NCBI GenBank assembly: GCA_002392835.1
Contig: DGHX01000083.1
Location: forward strand, 5,400-21,195
DNA from: Prevotella sp. UBA3837
GTDB taxonomy: Bacteria; Bacteroidota; Bacteroidia; Bacteroidales; Bacteroidaceae
Direction: 5' to 3'
DNA length: 15,796 bases
The notes below the pieces were generated by a model, which ran no database searches, was not told the DNA's origin, and saw only the letters and a list, made by a program, of their open reading frames with translations. Of this stretch, positions 1 to 8,567 are shown piece by piece (positions within the stretch are counted from its first letter, which is position 1; every line of letters begins with the position of its first letter). Both the position numbers and the translations under genes were made by a program.

Positions 1-185
1 GCCCGCGGACAAAGAGTCCGAAGCCCGCGGACACAAACGCTCGCTTCGCGGTCGGAGTACATGCGACTGCGTATGTTTATTACACTACTCAAGAAAGTGG
101 TGCAGCTGTAGGTGCAGGTTTAGGTGCAGGTTCTTATTGCTAATCTGCTGAGTATCAATGGTGGTGCAGGAAAAAGCACGAAAAC
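1..185. other. Non-coding left edge with short direct repeats
   Basis: No believable gene is seen between the left edge and the MATE stop codon. An 11-base GC-rich motif, GCCCGCGGACA, occurs twice (1-11 and 23-33). Two near-identical 12-base units built on GGTGCAGGTT lie in tandem at about 111-134. No T-run hairpin that would clearly end the minus-strand flotillin/MATE transcript was found here, so its terminator is either outside the window or not of the simple type. Confidence 0.5.
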
Positions 186-1592
186 CTATGAGCGTGCCCT
201 TATGAGCTGGCGATTCCAGTTGCCCTTCCAGAGTCTGAGCAGGAAGATGAAACCGCGGAAGGTGAGCTCTACGGCCATTGCCGTCCACACGCCGCGCAGC
301 CCGTAGTCGCGGGCCAGCCACCAGGCCAGCGTCAGGCGGACGCCCCACATCGACATGAGGTTCATTATGGCTGGCTTCAGCGTGTCGCCGGCACCCACGA
401 AGACGCCGTTGCACACGATGGCTGCGGCGAACATCGGTTCGGCGAAGGCCTCGATGCGCAGTGCCTGTGCTCCCTCGCTCACGATGCCGGCCACGGGCGA
501 CATCACGCTCATCAGCTCGGGCGCGAAGATGAACATCAGCACGCCCATAGCCGTCATCACCCCTATGCCCAGTGCCACCGAGAGGTGGGCGAAGGACCGG
601 GTCAGCACGCGCTGTCCGGCACCGATGCCTTGTCCCACGAGTGTGGTGGCGGCGTCGGCGATGCCGTATCCGGGCATGTAGCACAGGCTCTCTACGGTGA
701 TGGCCAGCGAGTTGGCGGCTATGGCTACTGTTCCCAGTGGTGCCACGATGATGGTGCTCACTATCTGTGCGCCGCCCATGAGCAGATGCTGGAAGCCCAT
801 GGGCAGCCCCACCTTCACCGCCGTGCGCACCACGTCGGCCGTAGGGCGGAAGCTGGCGGCGGGTGCCGTGCGGCCCTGTGCGCGTGCCTGTCGCCCGAAG
901 AGCCGCAGCATGGGGCTGTGCTTCAGTAGCTGCCAGGCCATCAGCGCGCTGGTGATGGCTACGGCGCTCAGCGTGCCCAGGGCAGCGCCCAGCACGCCCA
1001 GCTGCATGATGTAGATGAAGAAGTAGTTGAAGGCCACGTCCATGGCGCACATCAGTATGTGCAGTGCCGACGGCACCTTCATGTTGCCCGAGCACTTCAG
1101 CATGGAGCTGCACAGGCCCGAGAGCTGGAAGAAGGGCCCTGAGAGCCCGAAGAGCAGGAAGTAGAGCGATGCGTCGCGGGCTATCTCCGGCGAGCCTCCC
1201 AGCCAGTAGGGCAGCTGCTGGTGCACGGCCACCGCCGCCACGAGTATGAGCAGGCTCCACAGCAGGCAGCAGGCCAGTGCCTGGCGCAGCACGCGGCGTG
1301 CGCCCTCGAAGTCGCTGGCCCCTATGAAGTGCGCCACCTGCACGGAGAAGCCCATGTTGGCGGCACCCATCAGGCCGTTCATCAGCCATGTCGTCGTCTC
1401 CACCAGTCCGATGGCCGCCGTCGCCTTCTCGCCCAGGTGTCCCACCATGGCGGCGTCGATGAAGAACATCACCGTGGCCGAGATCTGTGCCAGGATGCTG
1501 GGTACGGAGAGCTGCACGATGAGCCGCAGCTGTTCGCCGCGTGTCATCGTGCGTCCCTCGCGTATGTATTGCAGCAGGTCGGTCTTTGCCAT
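186..1592 (-). CDS. MATE family multidrug/sodium antiporter
   Basis: This 468-residue polytopic membrane protein belongs to the multi-antimicrobial extrusion (MATE) family. Members export cationic drugs or metabolites across the inner membrane in exchange for Na+ or H+. The length is normal for the family (about 440-480). The first helix contains the typical PSILAQISATVMFFIDAAMVG pattern, with an early proline followed by the D/MVG end (residues ~30-51). About twelve hydrophobic segments follow, in two halves of six with the second half starting near residue 240. The start at 1592 gives a short hydrophilic N-terminus (MAKTDLLQYIREGRTM); an internal Met at residue 16 is a possible alternative start. 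The gene begins 16 bases after the flotillin stop on the same strand, so the two are probably cotranscribed. Family assignment is secure; the transported substrate cannot be read from the sequence. Confidence 0.93.
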   Translation of the reverse strand: MAKTDLLQYIREGRTMTRGEQLRLIVQLSVPSILAQISATVMFFIDAAMVGHLGEKATAAIGLVETTTWLMNGLMGAANMGFSVQVAHFIGASDFEGARRVLRQALACCLLWSLLILVAAVAVHQQLPYWLGGSPEIARDASLYFLLFGLSGPFFQLSGLCSSMLKCSGNMKVPSALHILMCAMDVAFNYFFIYIMQLGVLGAALGTLSAVAITSALMAWQLLKHSPMLRLFGRQARAQGRTAPAASFRPTADVVRTAVKVGLPMGFQHLLMGGAQIVSTIIVAPLGTVAIAANSLAITVESLCYMPGYGIADAATTLVGQGIGAGQRVLTRSFAHLSVALGIGVMTAMGVLMFIFAPELMSVMSPVAGIVSEGAQALRIEAFAEPMFAAAIVCNGVFVGAGDTLKPAIMNLMSMWGVRLTLAWWLARDYGLRGVWTAMAVELTFRGFIFLLRLWKGNWNRQLIRARS

Positions 1593-1608
1593 CGGTGTGA
1601 AAGCCTGG

Positions 1609-3102
1609 CTACTCGCCTGCTCCCGTGATGTTGTCTGCGGCCTCTCGGGCCTGGTCGTTCAGGTTGATGTTGCGGTTCACCTTGGCGTCGATGGTTCCTG
1701 CGCGCATGATGTCGGCCATGTCTACGCCGGTGGCGCTCTTCAGCACGTCGAAGGCCTGCTTGATGGCTATGGGCACGCCGCCGCTCATGGTGGCCACGCC
1801 GGCGCCGCTGTCCTGTCCGCCGCTGTAAACGTGTACGTCCTTGATGGCCGAGATGGGCTTGGCCACGTTCTCCACCACCTGCGGCAGCACCTCGATCATC
1901 ATCTGCATCACGGCGGCGTTGTTGTATTTCTTGTATGCCTCGGCCTTCTTGTCCATGGCCAGTGCCTCGGCCTCGCCCTTCTTCTGTATGGCGTATGCCT
2001 CGGCCTCGCCCTTGGCCTTGATGCCTATGGCCTCCTGCTCCAGGCGGTAGCGCACGGCGTCACTCTCGGCGTTCTGTGCCAGTGCGCGCTGCTCGGCCTC
2101 GTACTTCTGTGCCTCGGCGTTGCGCTTGCGCTGCTCCAGGTCGGCGGCGGCGTCCTTCTCTACCTTGTACTTGTCGGCGTCGGCCTTCTTCTCAATCTCT
2201 GCAGCCAGCTGGTTCTGCTTGATCTCAATCTGCTCCTTCGAGAGTATCTGCTCGCGCTTGGTCTTCTCAATCTCGGCCTCCACGGTCTTGATGTTGATGG
2301 TCTTCTGTTGCTCCTGCTGCTGTATGGCGTAGGCGGCGTCGGCGTCGGCCTGTGCTGTGTCTGCCTCGCGCTTCAGTGCAGCGCGCTTCAGTGCCAGGTC
2401 GTTGTTCTTCACGGCTATGGCGGTGTCGGCGTCCACGCGGGCGTCGTTGGCGTCCTTGTCGGCCTTGCTCACCTCAATCTTCACGTCGCGCTCGGCCACG
2501 GCTCGGTTGATGGCGGCGTCCTTCTTGATCTTCGCCGTGTTGTCGGCACCCAGGTCCTTGATGAGTCCCTCGCGGTCGGTGACGTTCTGTATGTTGCACG
2601 ATATGATCTCGATGCCCAGCTTGGCCATGTCGGGCTGCGCCTTCTGCATCACCTGGTCTGAGAATCCGTCGCGGTCGGTGTTCAGCGAGCGCAGGTCGAG
2701 CGTGCCAATGATTTCGCGCATGTTGCCCTGCAGCGAGTCTTGCAGCTGCTGTGCTATCTGGTCGGGCAGCATGTTCAGGAAGTTCTTGGCAGCCAGCCGT
2801 GTGCCCTCGTTGTTGGGTGTGACGCGAATCTTGGCCACCGCGTCCACGTCGACGTTGATGAAGTCGTTGGTGGGCACGCTCTCCTCGGTCTTGATGTCGA
2901 CGGTAATCTGGCCCAGGTACACCTTGTCGAGCCGCTCGAGGAAGGGTATGCGGAATCCGCCTTTACCGATGAGCACGCGGGGCTGGCTCGAGAGGCCCGA
3001 GATGATGAACGCAAACGAGGGGGGAGCCTTCACGTAGCTGATGAAGATGAAAAAGGCCAGGGCGGCCACTCCCAGTACGATCCAAAAATACATTCCTTCC
3101 AT
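1609..3102 (-). CDS. Flotillin-like SPFH domain membrane protein
   Basis: This 497-residue protein has the full flotillin layout. An N-terminal membrane helix (residues ~5-23) is followed directly by an SPFH/PHB domain (about 25-200, beginning near SYVKAPPSFAFIISG). A long Ala/Glu/Lys-rich coiled coil (about 200-390) carries repeated EAEA/AEAYA patterns such as KGEAEAYAIQKKGEAEA. The C-terminal region (about 390-497) includes MIEVLPQVVENVAKPI. Flotillins form large oligomers on the membrane and organise lipid microdomains and membrane fluidity. The start at 3102 is 40-50 bases below a canonical promoter; Met4 at 3093 is an alternative. Bacterial flotillins often sit beside an NfeD-like gene. 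None is present here; the partner is a MATE transporter 16 bases downstream. Family call is firm; the specific role is inference. Confidence 0.93.
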   Translation of the reverse strand: MEGMYFWIVLGVAALAFFIFISYVKAPPSFAFIISGLSSQPRVLIGKGGFRIPFLERLDKVYLGQITVDIKTEESVPTNDFINVDVDAVAKIRVTPNNEGTRLAAKNFLNMLPDQIAQQLQDSLQGNMREIIGTLDLRSLNTDRDGFSDQVMQKAQPDMAKLGIEIISCNIQNVTDREGLIKDLGADNTAKIKKDAAINRAVAERDVKIEVSKADKDANDARVDADTAIAVKNNDLALKRAALKREADTAQADADAAYAIQQQEQQKTINIKTVEAEIEKTKREQILSKEQIEIKQNQLAAEIEKKADADKYKVEKDAAADLEQRKRNAEAQKYEAEQRALAQNAESDAVRYRLEQEAIGIKAKGEAEAYAIQKKGEAEALAMDKKAEAYKKYNNAAVMQMMIEVLPQVVENVAKPISAIKDVHVYSGGQDSGAGVATMSGGVPIAIKQAFDVLKSATGVDMADIMRAGTIDAKVNRNINLNDQAREAADNITGAGE

Positions 3103-3144
3103 AATACTCTATATTATTAATTAATGTGTTACTGAATTCACAGG

Positions 3145-3176
3145 CAAAAATACAGTAAATATCCGAAACGGCCAAA
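3145..3176 (-). promoter_or_regulatory. Canonical Bacteroidetes promoter of the flotillin-MATE operon
   Basis: Read on the minus strand, TTTG (3176-3173) is followed by exactly 20 bases and then TATTTTTG (3152-3145). This fits the Bacteroidetes housekeeping pattern of a -33 TTTG and a -7 TAnnTTTG. Transcription would start near 3138, leaving a leader of about 35 bases before the ATG at 3102. Confidence 0.75.
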
Positions 3177-3187
3177 TCATTTTTGAC

Positions 3188-3218
3188 GAAAATCAAAAAA
3201 TTCAGTCGGAAAATCAAA
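3188..3218 (+). promoter_or_regulatory. Direct repeat upstream of rhaB, possible activator site
   Basis: GAAAATCAAA occurs twice, at 3188-3197 and 3209-3218, with a period of 21 bases (two helical turns). The pair lies on one DNA face just upstream of the putative rhaB promoter. Tandem sites at this spacing are typical of AraC-family activators, and rhamnose genes in Bacteroides are controlled by the AraC-type RhaR. That this is a RhaR site is inference; the region is A-rich, so a chance repeat is possible. Confidence 0.35.
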
Positions 3219-3226
3219 TTACGATG

Positions 3227-3255
3227 TTTGGAAACGGCAAAAAAGCGTAACTTTG
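3227..3255 (+). promoter_or_regulatory. Putative promoter of the rhaB operon
   Basis: A -7 element TAACTTTG is at 3248-3255. The nearest -33-like TTTG is at 3227-3230, only 17 bases away rather than the usual 19-21, which suggests a weak promoter that needs an activator. Transcription would begin near 3262, giving a leader of about 78 bases. The leader holds two related motifs, TTATTGCAAAC (3261) and TTATTGTTGCAAC (3295), of unknown meaning. Confidence 0.55.
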
Positions 3256-3339
3256 CGGCATTATTGCAAACTGAAGACTACAAAAAGGCGCATCTTATTG
3301 TTGCAACCGACTAAAACATATCAAAACCACATACTAACA

Positions 3340-4824
3340 ATGGAACAGAAGAACTATTTCTTTGCCGTAGACCTGGGCGCCACCAGCGGGCGCACCATCG
3401 TAGGAAGCATCGCTGACGGACGTTTTGAACTGGAGGAGGTGACGCGCTTCCCCAATAACCTCATTGAGCAGGGCGGCCACTACTACTGGGACATCTATGC
3501 CCTGTATTTCGAGATTATCCGCGGCCTGCGCGAGGTGGCCAAGCGGGGGCTCGAGATTACCTCGATAGGCATCGACACCTGGGGCGTTGACTTCGTGTTC
3601 ATCGGCGAGGACGGAGCCATACTGCGCAACCCGCGCGCCTATCGCGACCCCGTGACCTTCAGCGCTATGGACGACTATCTGAAGCATGTCATCTCGAAGA
3701 AGGAGGTCTACGACGTCACCGGCATACAGTTCATGAACTTCAACTCCATCTTCCAGCTCTACGCCATGCGGCGCGAGGGGAACACGGCGCTGCAGCATGC
3801 ACAGAAGATACTGTTCGTGCCCGATGCCCTGAGCTGGATGCTCACTGGCAACGAGGTGTGCGAATACACCATCGCCTCGACCTCGCAGCTGCTCGACCCC
3901 CGCACCAAGCAGCTCGACGAGCGGCTGTTGCAGTCGCTGGGCCTGACGCGCTCGAAGTTCGGCAAGATGGTGCAGCCCGGCACCGTCATCGGCGTGCTCA
4001 CCGACGAGGTGCAGCGGCTGACGGGCCTGGGACAGGTGCCCGTCATCGCCGTTGCCGGTCACGACACGGGCAGCGCCGTAGCCGCCGTGCCTGCCAAGGA
4101 CGAGAAGTTCGCCTACCTCAGCAGCGGCACATGGAGCCTGATGGGCATCGAGACGAAGGATGCCATCATCAGCGACCTCAGCTACGAGCGCAACTTCACC
4201 AACGAGGGCGGCATCGAGGGCACCACACGCTTCCTGAAGAACATCTGCGGCATGTGGCTCTATGAGCGCTGCCGCCTGGAGTGGCCCGAGGAGGTGAGGA
4301 AGCTCTCGCACCCCGAGCTGCAGGGACAGGCCATGACGGTGGAGCCCTTCCGCTCGCTCATCAATCCCGACGACCAGGCCTTCGCTGCCCCGTCGTCGAT
4401 GATTGGCGCCATTCAGAAGTACTGCCGCGAGACCAACCAGGCCGTGCCCGAGACCCCGGCCGAGATATGCCGCTGCATCTTCGACTCGCTGGCCCTGCGC
4501 TACCGCCAGGTGTTCCAGTGGATGCAGGAGTTCGCACCCTTCAAGCTCGAGACGCTGCACATCATCGGCGGCGGATCGCTGAACAAATACCTCAACCAGT
4601 TCACCGCCAACTCTACCGGCGCTACCGTGCTCGCCGGGCCGCAGGAGTGCACCGCCATAGGCAACATCATGATGCAGGCCAAGGCCGGAGGCGTGGTGAA
4701 CGACATCTGGCAGATGCGCCAGATCATTGCCAACTCCATAGAGCTGGTGCGCTATGAGCCGCAGGACAAGGCCCAGTGGGACCAGGCCTACGACAAGTAT
4801 CTCTCTATAGTGGCAAGGAGTTAA
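3340..4824 (+). CDS. rhaB: Rhamnulokinase (L-rhamnulose kinase)
   Basis: RhaB phosphorylates L-rhamnulose to L-rhamnulose 1-phosphate with ATP in the cytoplasm, the second step of rhamnose breakdown. The 494-residue product matches the family length (489 in E. coli) and the FGGY sugar-kinase fold. The N-terminal phosphate-binding loop is AVDLGATSGR (residues 9-18). A sugar-site motif GIDTWGVDF surrounds D79. The presumed catalytic base is D242 in AGHDTGSAV, and a C-terminal nucleotide-binding IIGGGSLNKYLNQ starts at residue 408. The start at 3340 is chosen because it places AVDLG near the N-terminus; an in-frame TTG at 3253 lies inside the -7 promoter element and is unlikely. The gene is first in the operon, and the secreted esterase starts 15 bases after its stop. 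In Bacteroides the same gene is called rhaK. Confidence 0.96.
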   Translation: MEQKNYFFAVDLGATSGRTIVGSIADGRFELEEVTRFPNNLIEQGGHYYWDIYALYFEIIRGLREVAKRGLEITSIGIDTWGVDFVFIGEDGAILRNPRAYRDPVTFSAMDDYLKHVISKKEVYDVTGIQFMNFNSIFQLYAMRREGNTALQHAQKILFVPDALSWMLTGNEVCEYTIASTSQLLDPRTKQLDERLLQSLGLTRSKFGKMVQPGTVIGVLTDEVQRLTGLGQVPVIAVAGHDTGSAVAAVPAKDEKFAYLSSGTWSLMGIETKDAIISDLSYERNFTNEGGIEGTTRFLKNICGMWLYERCRLEWPEEVRKLSHPELQGQAMTVEPFRSLINPDDQAFAAPSSMIGAIQKYCRETNQAVPETPAEICRCIFDSLALRYRQVFQWMQEFAPFKLETLHIIGGGSLNKYLNQFTANSTGATVLAGPQECTAIGNIMMQAKAGGVVNDIWQMRQIIANSIELVRYEPQDKAQWDQAYDKYLSIVARS

Positions 4825-4839
4825 GGGCGCTAAAGACGT

Positions 4840-7800
4840 ATGACTATGCGACGAATCATGCTTTGCATCGCCGTCGTGCTGGGAATGACAGCAGCGAGGG
4901 CACAGACAACGGTGCTGACCGAGGATTTCTCGGCCGCCGGCAACATCTTTGGCGTCAGCGCCACCGAGCCCGCCTCCGGCAAGGCTGCCATCTTCGACAG
5001 CGGCCTGTCGGGCTTCCGCCAGGTGCTGACGGTGTGCAAGGCCACCGCCGAGGCCCCCATAGCCAGCTATGACGGGCAGGCAGTGGGCACCGGCAGCAAC
5101 GGGGCCGTCGTGGCGGAGTGGGATGCCTTCCACGGCTACTTCGGCAACGACCGCAGCAGCACCGTCACGCTGCTCAACAGCGACGGCCGCGAGCTGGCCA
5201 GCTATGTCTATTCGTCGAAGTCGTGCCAGATTACGGCAGCCACCATCGGCGGCAGCAGTCCGCAGGGCTTCCAGGCCTTCAGCTGCCAGAGCCGCATCGC
5301 CAACGGCGGCGGCAACGGCTTCGGCGGCAACGGCAAGCCATACGTGGCCACGCCGGGCTACAACCCGCACATCACCGTCACCCTCACCGCCGGCGGCATG
5401 CTCACGATGGCCTTCACCCTGCAGGGCAACACCACAACGCTCAAGGGCAGCGTGGGTGACTTGAAGAAAGATGTGGCGCGCCTGCGCGTGAGCAGCACCG
5501 TTGAGAACACCGACCGCTGCTATGCCATAGACAACGTCAGGGTGACCACCCACACCGTGTCGGCCCCTGCGGGCGAGACGAAGGGCATCGCCTGTGCCAC
5601 CATCATCGGCCCGGAGAGCATGACCTTCGGCGCCAGCACCAGCTCAGCCTATAAGAACGCCTACCAGCTGCTCATCACCGCCACTGACGGCTCCGTCATC
5701 ACCGAGCAGAACAGCACGGGCGTCAGCGACTTCAGCGTCAGCTGGGACATAGAGGGCTTCAAGACCGAGAACGACACCGAGGGCCAGTACTGCGACTCCT
5801 ACGGCAGCTTCTCCGTCAACGGCAAGGCGAAGGTCGCCACCACTTTCGACCTGCGCGACGTTCCCATGAACTTCTACGGCCGCCTCGTGGCCACCATCGT
5901 CTACAACGGCACCACGACCACCACCAGCAAGTATGTGGTGGCGCTGGGCAACCGCCAGCAGAAGGCCACGCAGGTGCTGCCCCTGGCCGGCTATCCGTCG
6001 GCTGCGAGCGCCTATCCCGCCGCCCTCGACGGCTACAGCATCATGAAGAGCGCCTCCGTCACCGGTGGCGACATCATCAGCGGCGGATGGTGTGCCGCAG
6101 GCAACGATGCCCACACCGCCGTGCTGACCACCGCTGCCGACGGTACCCGCTACGTGCACCTGACGGCTCCCGCCTCTGGCAAGCGCCACTTGCTGAGCCA
6201 CCAGCTGGAGTCCATCGCAGGCCAGCTGCTCTTCGACGCCCGCCTGCGCTTCAGCAGCGCCGGTGCCCTGCTGACGTTCAGCGGCGGCAGCCCCTTCACC
6301 AATGAAAGCGGCTATCAGTGCCCCGTGGCTCTCAGCTACGACGGCAGCAACATCGCCCTCAACGGCACGCCCCTCGCCCTCAACGGCGCTGCGGCAGCAG
6401 TAGCCGCCGATACCTGGTACCGCCTGGTGCTGTCGGCCGACAAGAGCAGCAGCAGTTGCTTCGCGCTGCTCTACGACGCTGACGGGCAGCTGCTGGGACA
6501 GAGCGACATACAGCCCTGGGCAACGGCAGCCGATGCCGACCCCGTGTTCTTCAACATAGGAATGGACAACGGCAGCACGGGCGCGGTAGACATCGCCGCC
6601 TGCGAGGCCTTCATGCCCACCGTAGACCTCGGCTCCTACAAGCTCACCACCGACAAGGACTCGCTGTCCATCCCCGACGGCGAGTCGGCCCGCCTCGTGG
6701 CCACCATCAGTGACGAGAACGGCTATCCCGTTACGGGCAAGGCCACCTGGAGCGTGCAGGAGGAGGACATGCGCCAGTCGGTGGTCATCACCCCCGACGC
6801 CGCTGACTCGCACCGCGCCACCGTCAGCCTGAGCAGCACCGCCGATGCCGGCACCGCCACCATACAGGTGAGCATTGGCGGCGTGGTGGCCACCCTGCCC
6901 CTGACGCTGACCACCGACGGCGAGACGCTGAAGTTCACCAAGAGCACCACCAACATCACCATACCACTCGACGAGACGACGGTGCTGCGTGCAGAGTTTG
7001 CCGCCGAGGTGGTCGACGCCGAGGGCACGCCGCAGGAGCGCAGCGTCAGCCTGGCAGCCTGTCAGTCTGACGGCACCACGCCCTTTGCCGCCACCAAGGG
7101 CATCAGCTTCGACGCTGCCACAGGCGTGCTCGCCGTCACGTCGGAGGCCAGCCCCGTCACGCTGGTCATCCGCGCCACCAGCACCGACAGCGACGGCAAG
7201 GAGCTGACGCGCAGCGTGCGTGTGAACATCCACGGCATGAAGTTCGACTTCGGCTACGACGGCAGCGCCAGCATCGCCGACGGCTACACCGGCGTCAGCG
7301 CCACCACGGCCTACACCGCTGCCAACGGATACGGCATCACGAAGGGCATAGCCACCGCTGGCGGAACGGAGAACTCGGCCAGCGCCACTGCCGACTACCT
7401 GAGCGGCGACATCAACTTCGACATCAATGTGCAGCCCGGTGCCTTCTACACCATAGAGATTACCTATCAGGGCGTGCTCACCACCGGCTACATCAACAGC
7501 GACCTGGCCGGCTACGAGCTGGGCCGCCAGCCCACGATGGCCACCGCCACCTACACCCTGCCCGTGACCACCGACAAGATAGACCTGCGCCTGGCTGCCG
7601 CCGAGGGCATGAGCGAGGCCCGCATCGCCAGCATCGTCGTCACCAAGCAGGCACCCAGGAAGAAGCGCAGCAAGCGCGCGGTGCTGCACATCGGCGACTC
7701 CACGTCGGCCAACAACGGCTCGTGGGCCTACCGTCTGTCGAAGAGCTCATCGACCTATCCCGAGCTGTTCGCACTCTGCGATTTCCAGAACCGCGGAGCC

Positions 7801-8505
7801 GGAGGCCGGAACCTCTCCACCTACTACACACAGGGCAAGCTGGCCGCCGTGCTGCGCGACATCTATCCTGACGACATCGTCATGCTGGGCAACAACGGCA
7901 CCAACGGCATGGGCAAGAGCTTCGAGGCCGACGTGAACTACTACCTCAACGCTGCCGAGATGCTGGGCGCAAAGGTCATCATCAACAGCTACACGCCGCA
8001 CGGGGCCGTGTCGAACTACTCCAGCGGCTACAACTCGTCGACGCATACCTTCAACAGCTACCGCCGCGACAGCTACGAGACGGTGGTGCGCAATGTGGCG
8101 CAGCAGCGTGAGAAGAACGACCCCAACTACATCGGATTCGTGGAGATAGGCAAGAACGCCGATGCCATCTTCAATGCCTACACCTCCGACTATGCCGCCC
8201 TGGGCTATGCCAACGCCAATGCCGCCGCACAGGCCATCATCAGCTGCTTCACCGACCACAACCACTACAGCAACGGCACGCTGGCCTGCGACCTCATGCT
8301 CCAGGGCTACAGCACCTGCCCGTCGCCCGGCATCGTCAGCCAGCTGGTGCAGCTGCTCACTCATGAAACCTCTGCCATCAGCCAGCCGAAGACCTCGGAC
8401 GGCAAGGGCAGCCAGCGGGTGTACACCCTCAGCGGACAGTTGGTCGATGCGCCCTCAGTACCCGGACTATACATCATCGACGGCCGCAAGATAGTGGTCA
8501 GATAA
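4840..8505 (+). CDS. Secreted multidomain SGNH esterase, predicted rhamnogalacturonan acetylesterase (CE12-like)
   Basis: This 1221-residue protein is predicted to remove acetyl groups from pectic rhamnogalacturonan outside the cell. A signal peptide ends near ARA-Q (residues 21/22) with no lipobox cysteine. Beta-rich regions follow: jelly-roll-like stretches at ~25-235 and ~385-590, Ig-like modules at ~240-380, ~598-694 and ~695-799, and a carbohydrate-binding-like domain beginning KFDFGYDG (~800-938). After a basic linker (RKKRSKR) comes the SGNH hydrolase domain (948-~1165). It shows GDST with nucleophile S954, NRGAGGRN (984-991), LGNNGTN (1016-1022) and DHNH with catalytic D1139 and H1142. 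The last 28 residues (YTLSG...GLYIIDGRKIVVR) resemble a T9SS sorting domain. Block III reads GNNG where CE12 enzymes normally have GHND. The start at 4840 is 15 bases after rhaB; Met3 (4846) is equally possible. The hydrolase fold is firm, the substrate is inferred from family and operon, and the accessory domain borders are approximate. Confidence 0.85.
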   Translation: MTMRRIMLCIAVVLGMTAARAQTTVLTEDFSAAGNIFGVSATEPASGKAAIFDSGLSGFRQVLTVCKATAEAPIASYDGQAVGTGSNGAVVAEWDAFHGYFGNDRSSTVTLLNSDGRELASYVYSSKSCQITAATIGGSSPQGFQAFSCQSRIANGGGNGFGGNGKPYVATPGYNPHITVTLTAGGMLTMAFTLQGNTTTLKGSVGDLKKDVARLRVSSTVENTDRCYAIDNVRVTTHTVSAPAGETKGIACATIIGPESMTFGASTSSAYKNAYQLLITATDGSVITEQNSTGVSDFSVSWDIEGFKTENDTEGQYCDSYGSFSVNGKAKVATTFDLRDVPMNFYGRLVATIVYNGTTTTTSKYVVALGNRQQKATQVLPLAGYPSAASAYPAALDGYSIMKSASVTGGDIISGGWCAAGNDAHTAVLTTAADGTRYVHLTAPASGKRHLLSHQLESIAGQLLFDARLRFSSAGALLTFSGGSPFTNESGYQCPVALSYDGSNIALNGTPLALNGAAAAVAADTWYRLVLSADKSSSSCFALLYDADGQLLGQSDIQPWATAADADPVFFNIGMDNGSTGAVDIAACEAFMPTVDLGSYKLTTDKDSLSIPDGESARLVATISDENGYPVTGKATWSVQEEDMRQSVVITPDAADSHRATVSLSSTADAGTATIQVSIGGVVATLPLTLTTDGETLKFTKSTTNITIPLDETTVLRAEFAAEVVDAEGTPQERSVSLAACQSDGTTPFAATKGISFDAATGVLAVTSEASPVTLVIRATSTDSDGKELTRSVRVNIHGMKFDFGYDGSASIADGYTGVSATTAYTAANGYGITKGIATAGGTENSASATADYLSGDINFDINVQPGAFYTIEITYQGVLTTGYINSDLAGYELGRQPTMATATYTLPVTTDKIDLRLAAAEGMSEARIASIVVTKQAPRKKRSKRAVLHIGDSTSANNGSWAYRLSKSSSTYPELFALCDFQNRGAGGRNLSTYYTQGKLAAVLRDIYPDDIVMLGNNGTNGMGKSFEADVNYYLNAAEMLGAKVIINSYTPHGAVSNYSSGYNSSTHTFNSYRRDSYETVVRNVAQQREKNDPNYIGFVEIGKNADAIFNAYTSDYAALGYANANAAAQAIISCFTDHNHYSNGTLACDLMLQGYSTCPSPGIVSQLVQLLTHETSAISQPKTSDGKGSQRVYTLSGQLVDAPSVPGLYIIDGRKIVVR

Positions 8506-8567
8506 TGCTCATACAAACAATAAACCTACATTAAAAACAATTTAATTACCCTATTCAAACAAACGAC
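8506..8567 (+). other. AT-rich spacer between the esterase gene and rhaA
   Basis: These 62 bases are much richer in A and T than the flanking genes. They contain no TAnnTTTG promoter element and no hairpin terminator, so rhaA is most likely read from the rhaB promoter. An A-rich stretch directly before the ATG is the usual translation context in Bacteroidetes, which rarely use strong Shine-Dalgarno sites. Confidence 0.45.

Noticed and set aside
1246..2661. Long open frame on the plus strand opposite flotillin and MATE
   Set aside because: It crosses two real minus-strand genes and their spacer, and its translation is Leu/Val/Gly-rich noise arising from the coiled-coil codons on the other strand.
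3253..3339. TTG-initiated N-terminal extension of RhaB by 29 residues
   Set aside because: The TTG lies in the -7 promoter element, and the extension has no counterpart in rhamnulokinases; the ATG at 3340 puts the first kinase motif at the normal place.
3334..5553. Long open frame on the minus strand opposite rhaB and the start of the esterase gene
   Set aside because: It is an antisense shadow of GC-rich codons: the translation is low in complexity, rich in Gly, Ala, Val, His and Leu, and resembles no family, whereas rhaB on the plus strand has all kinase motifs.
5644..7689. Long open frame on the minus strand opposite the esterase gene
   Set aside because: The product is a Gly/Ala/Val-rich low-complexity sequence without domain signatures; the plus strand encodes the esterase with clear domains and codon bias.
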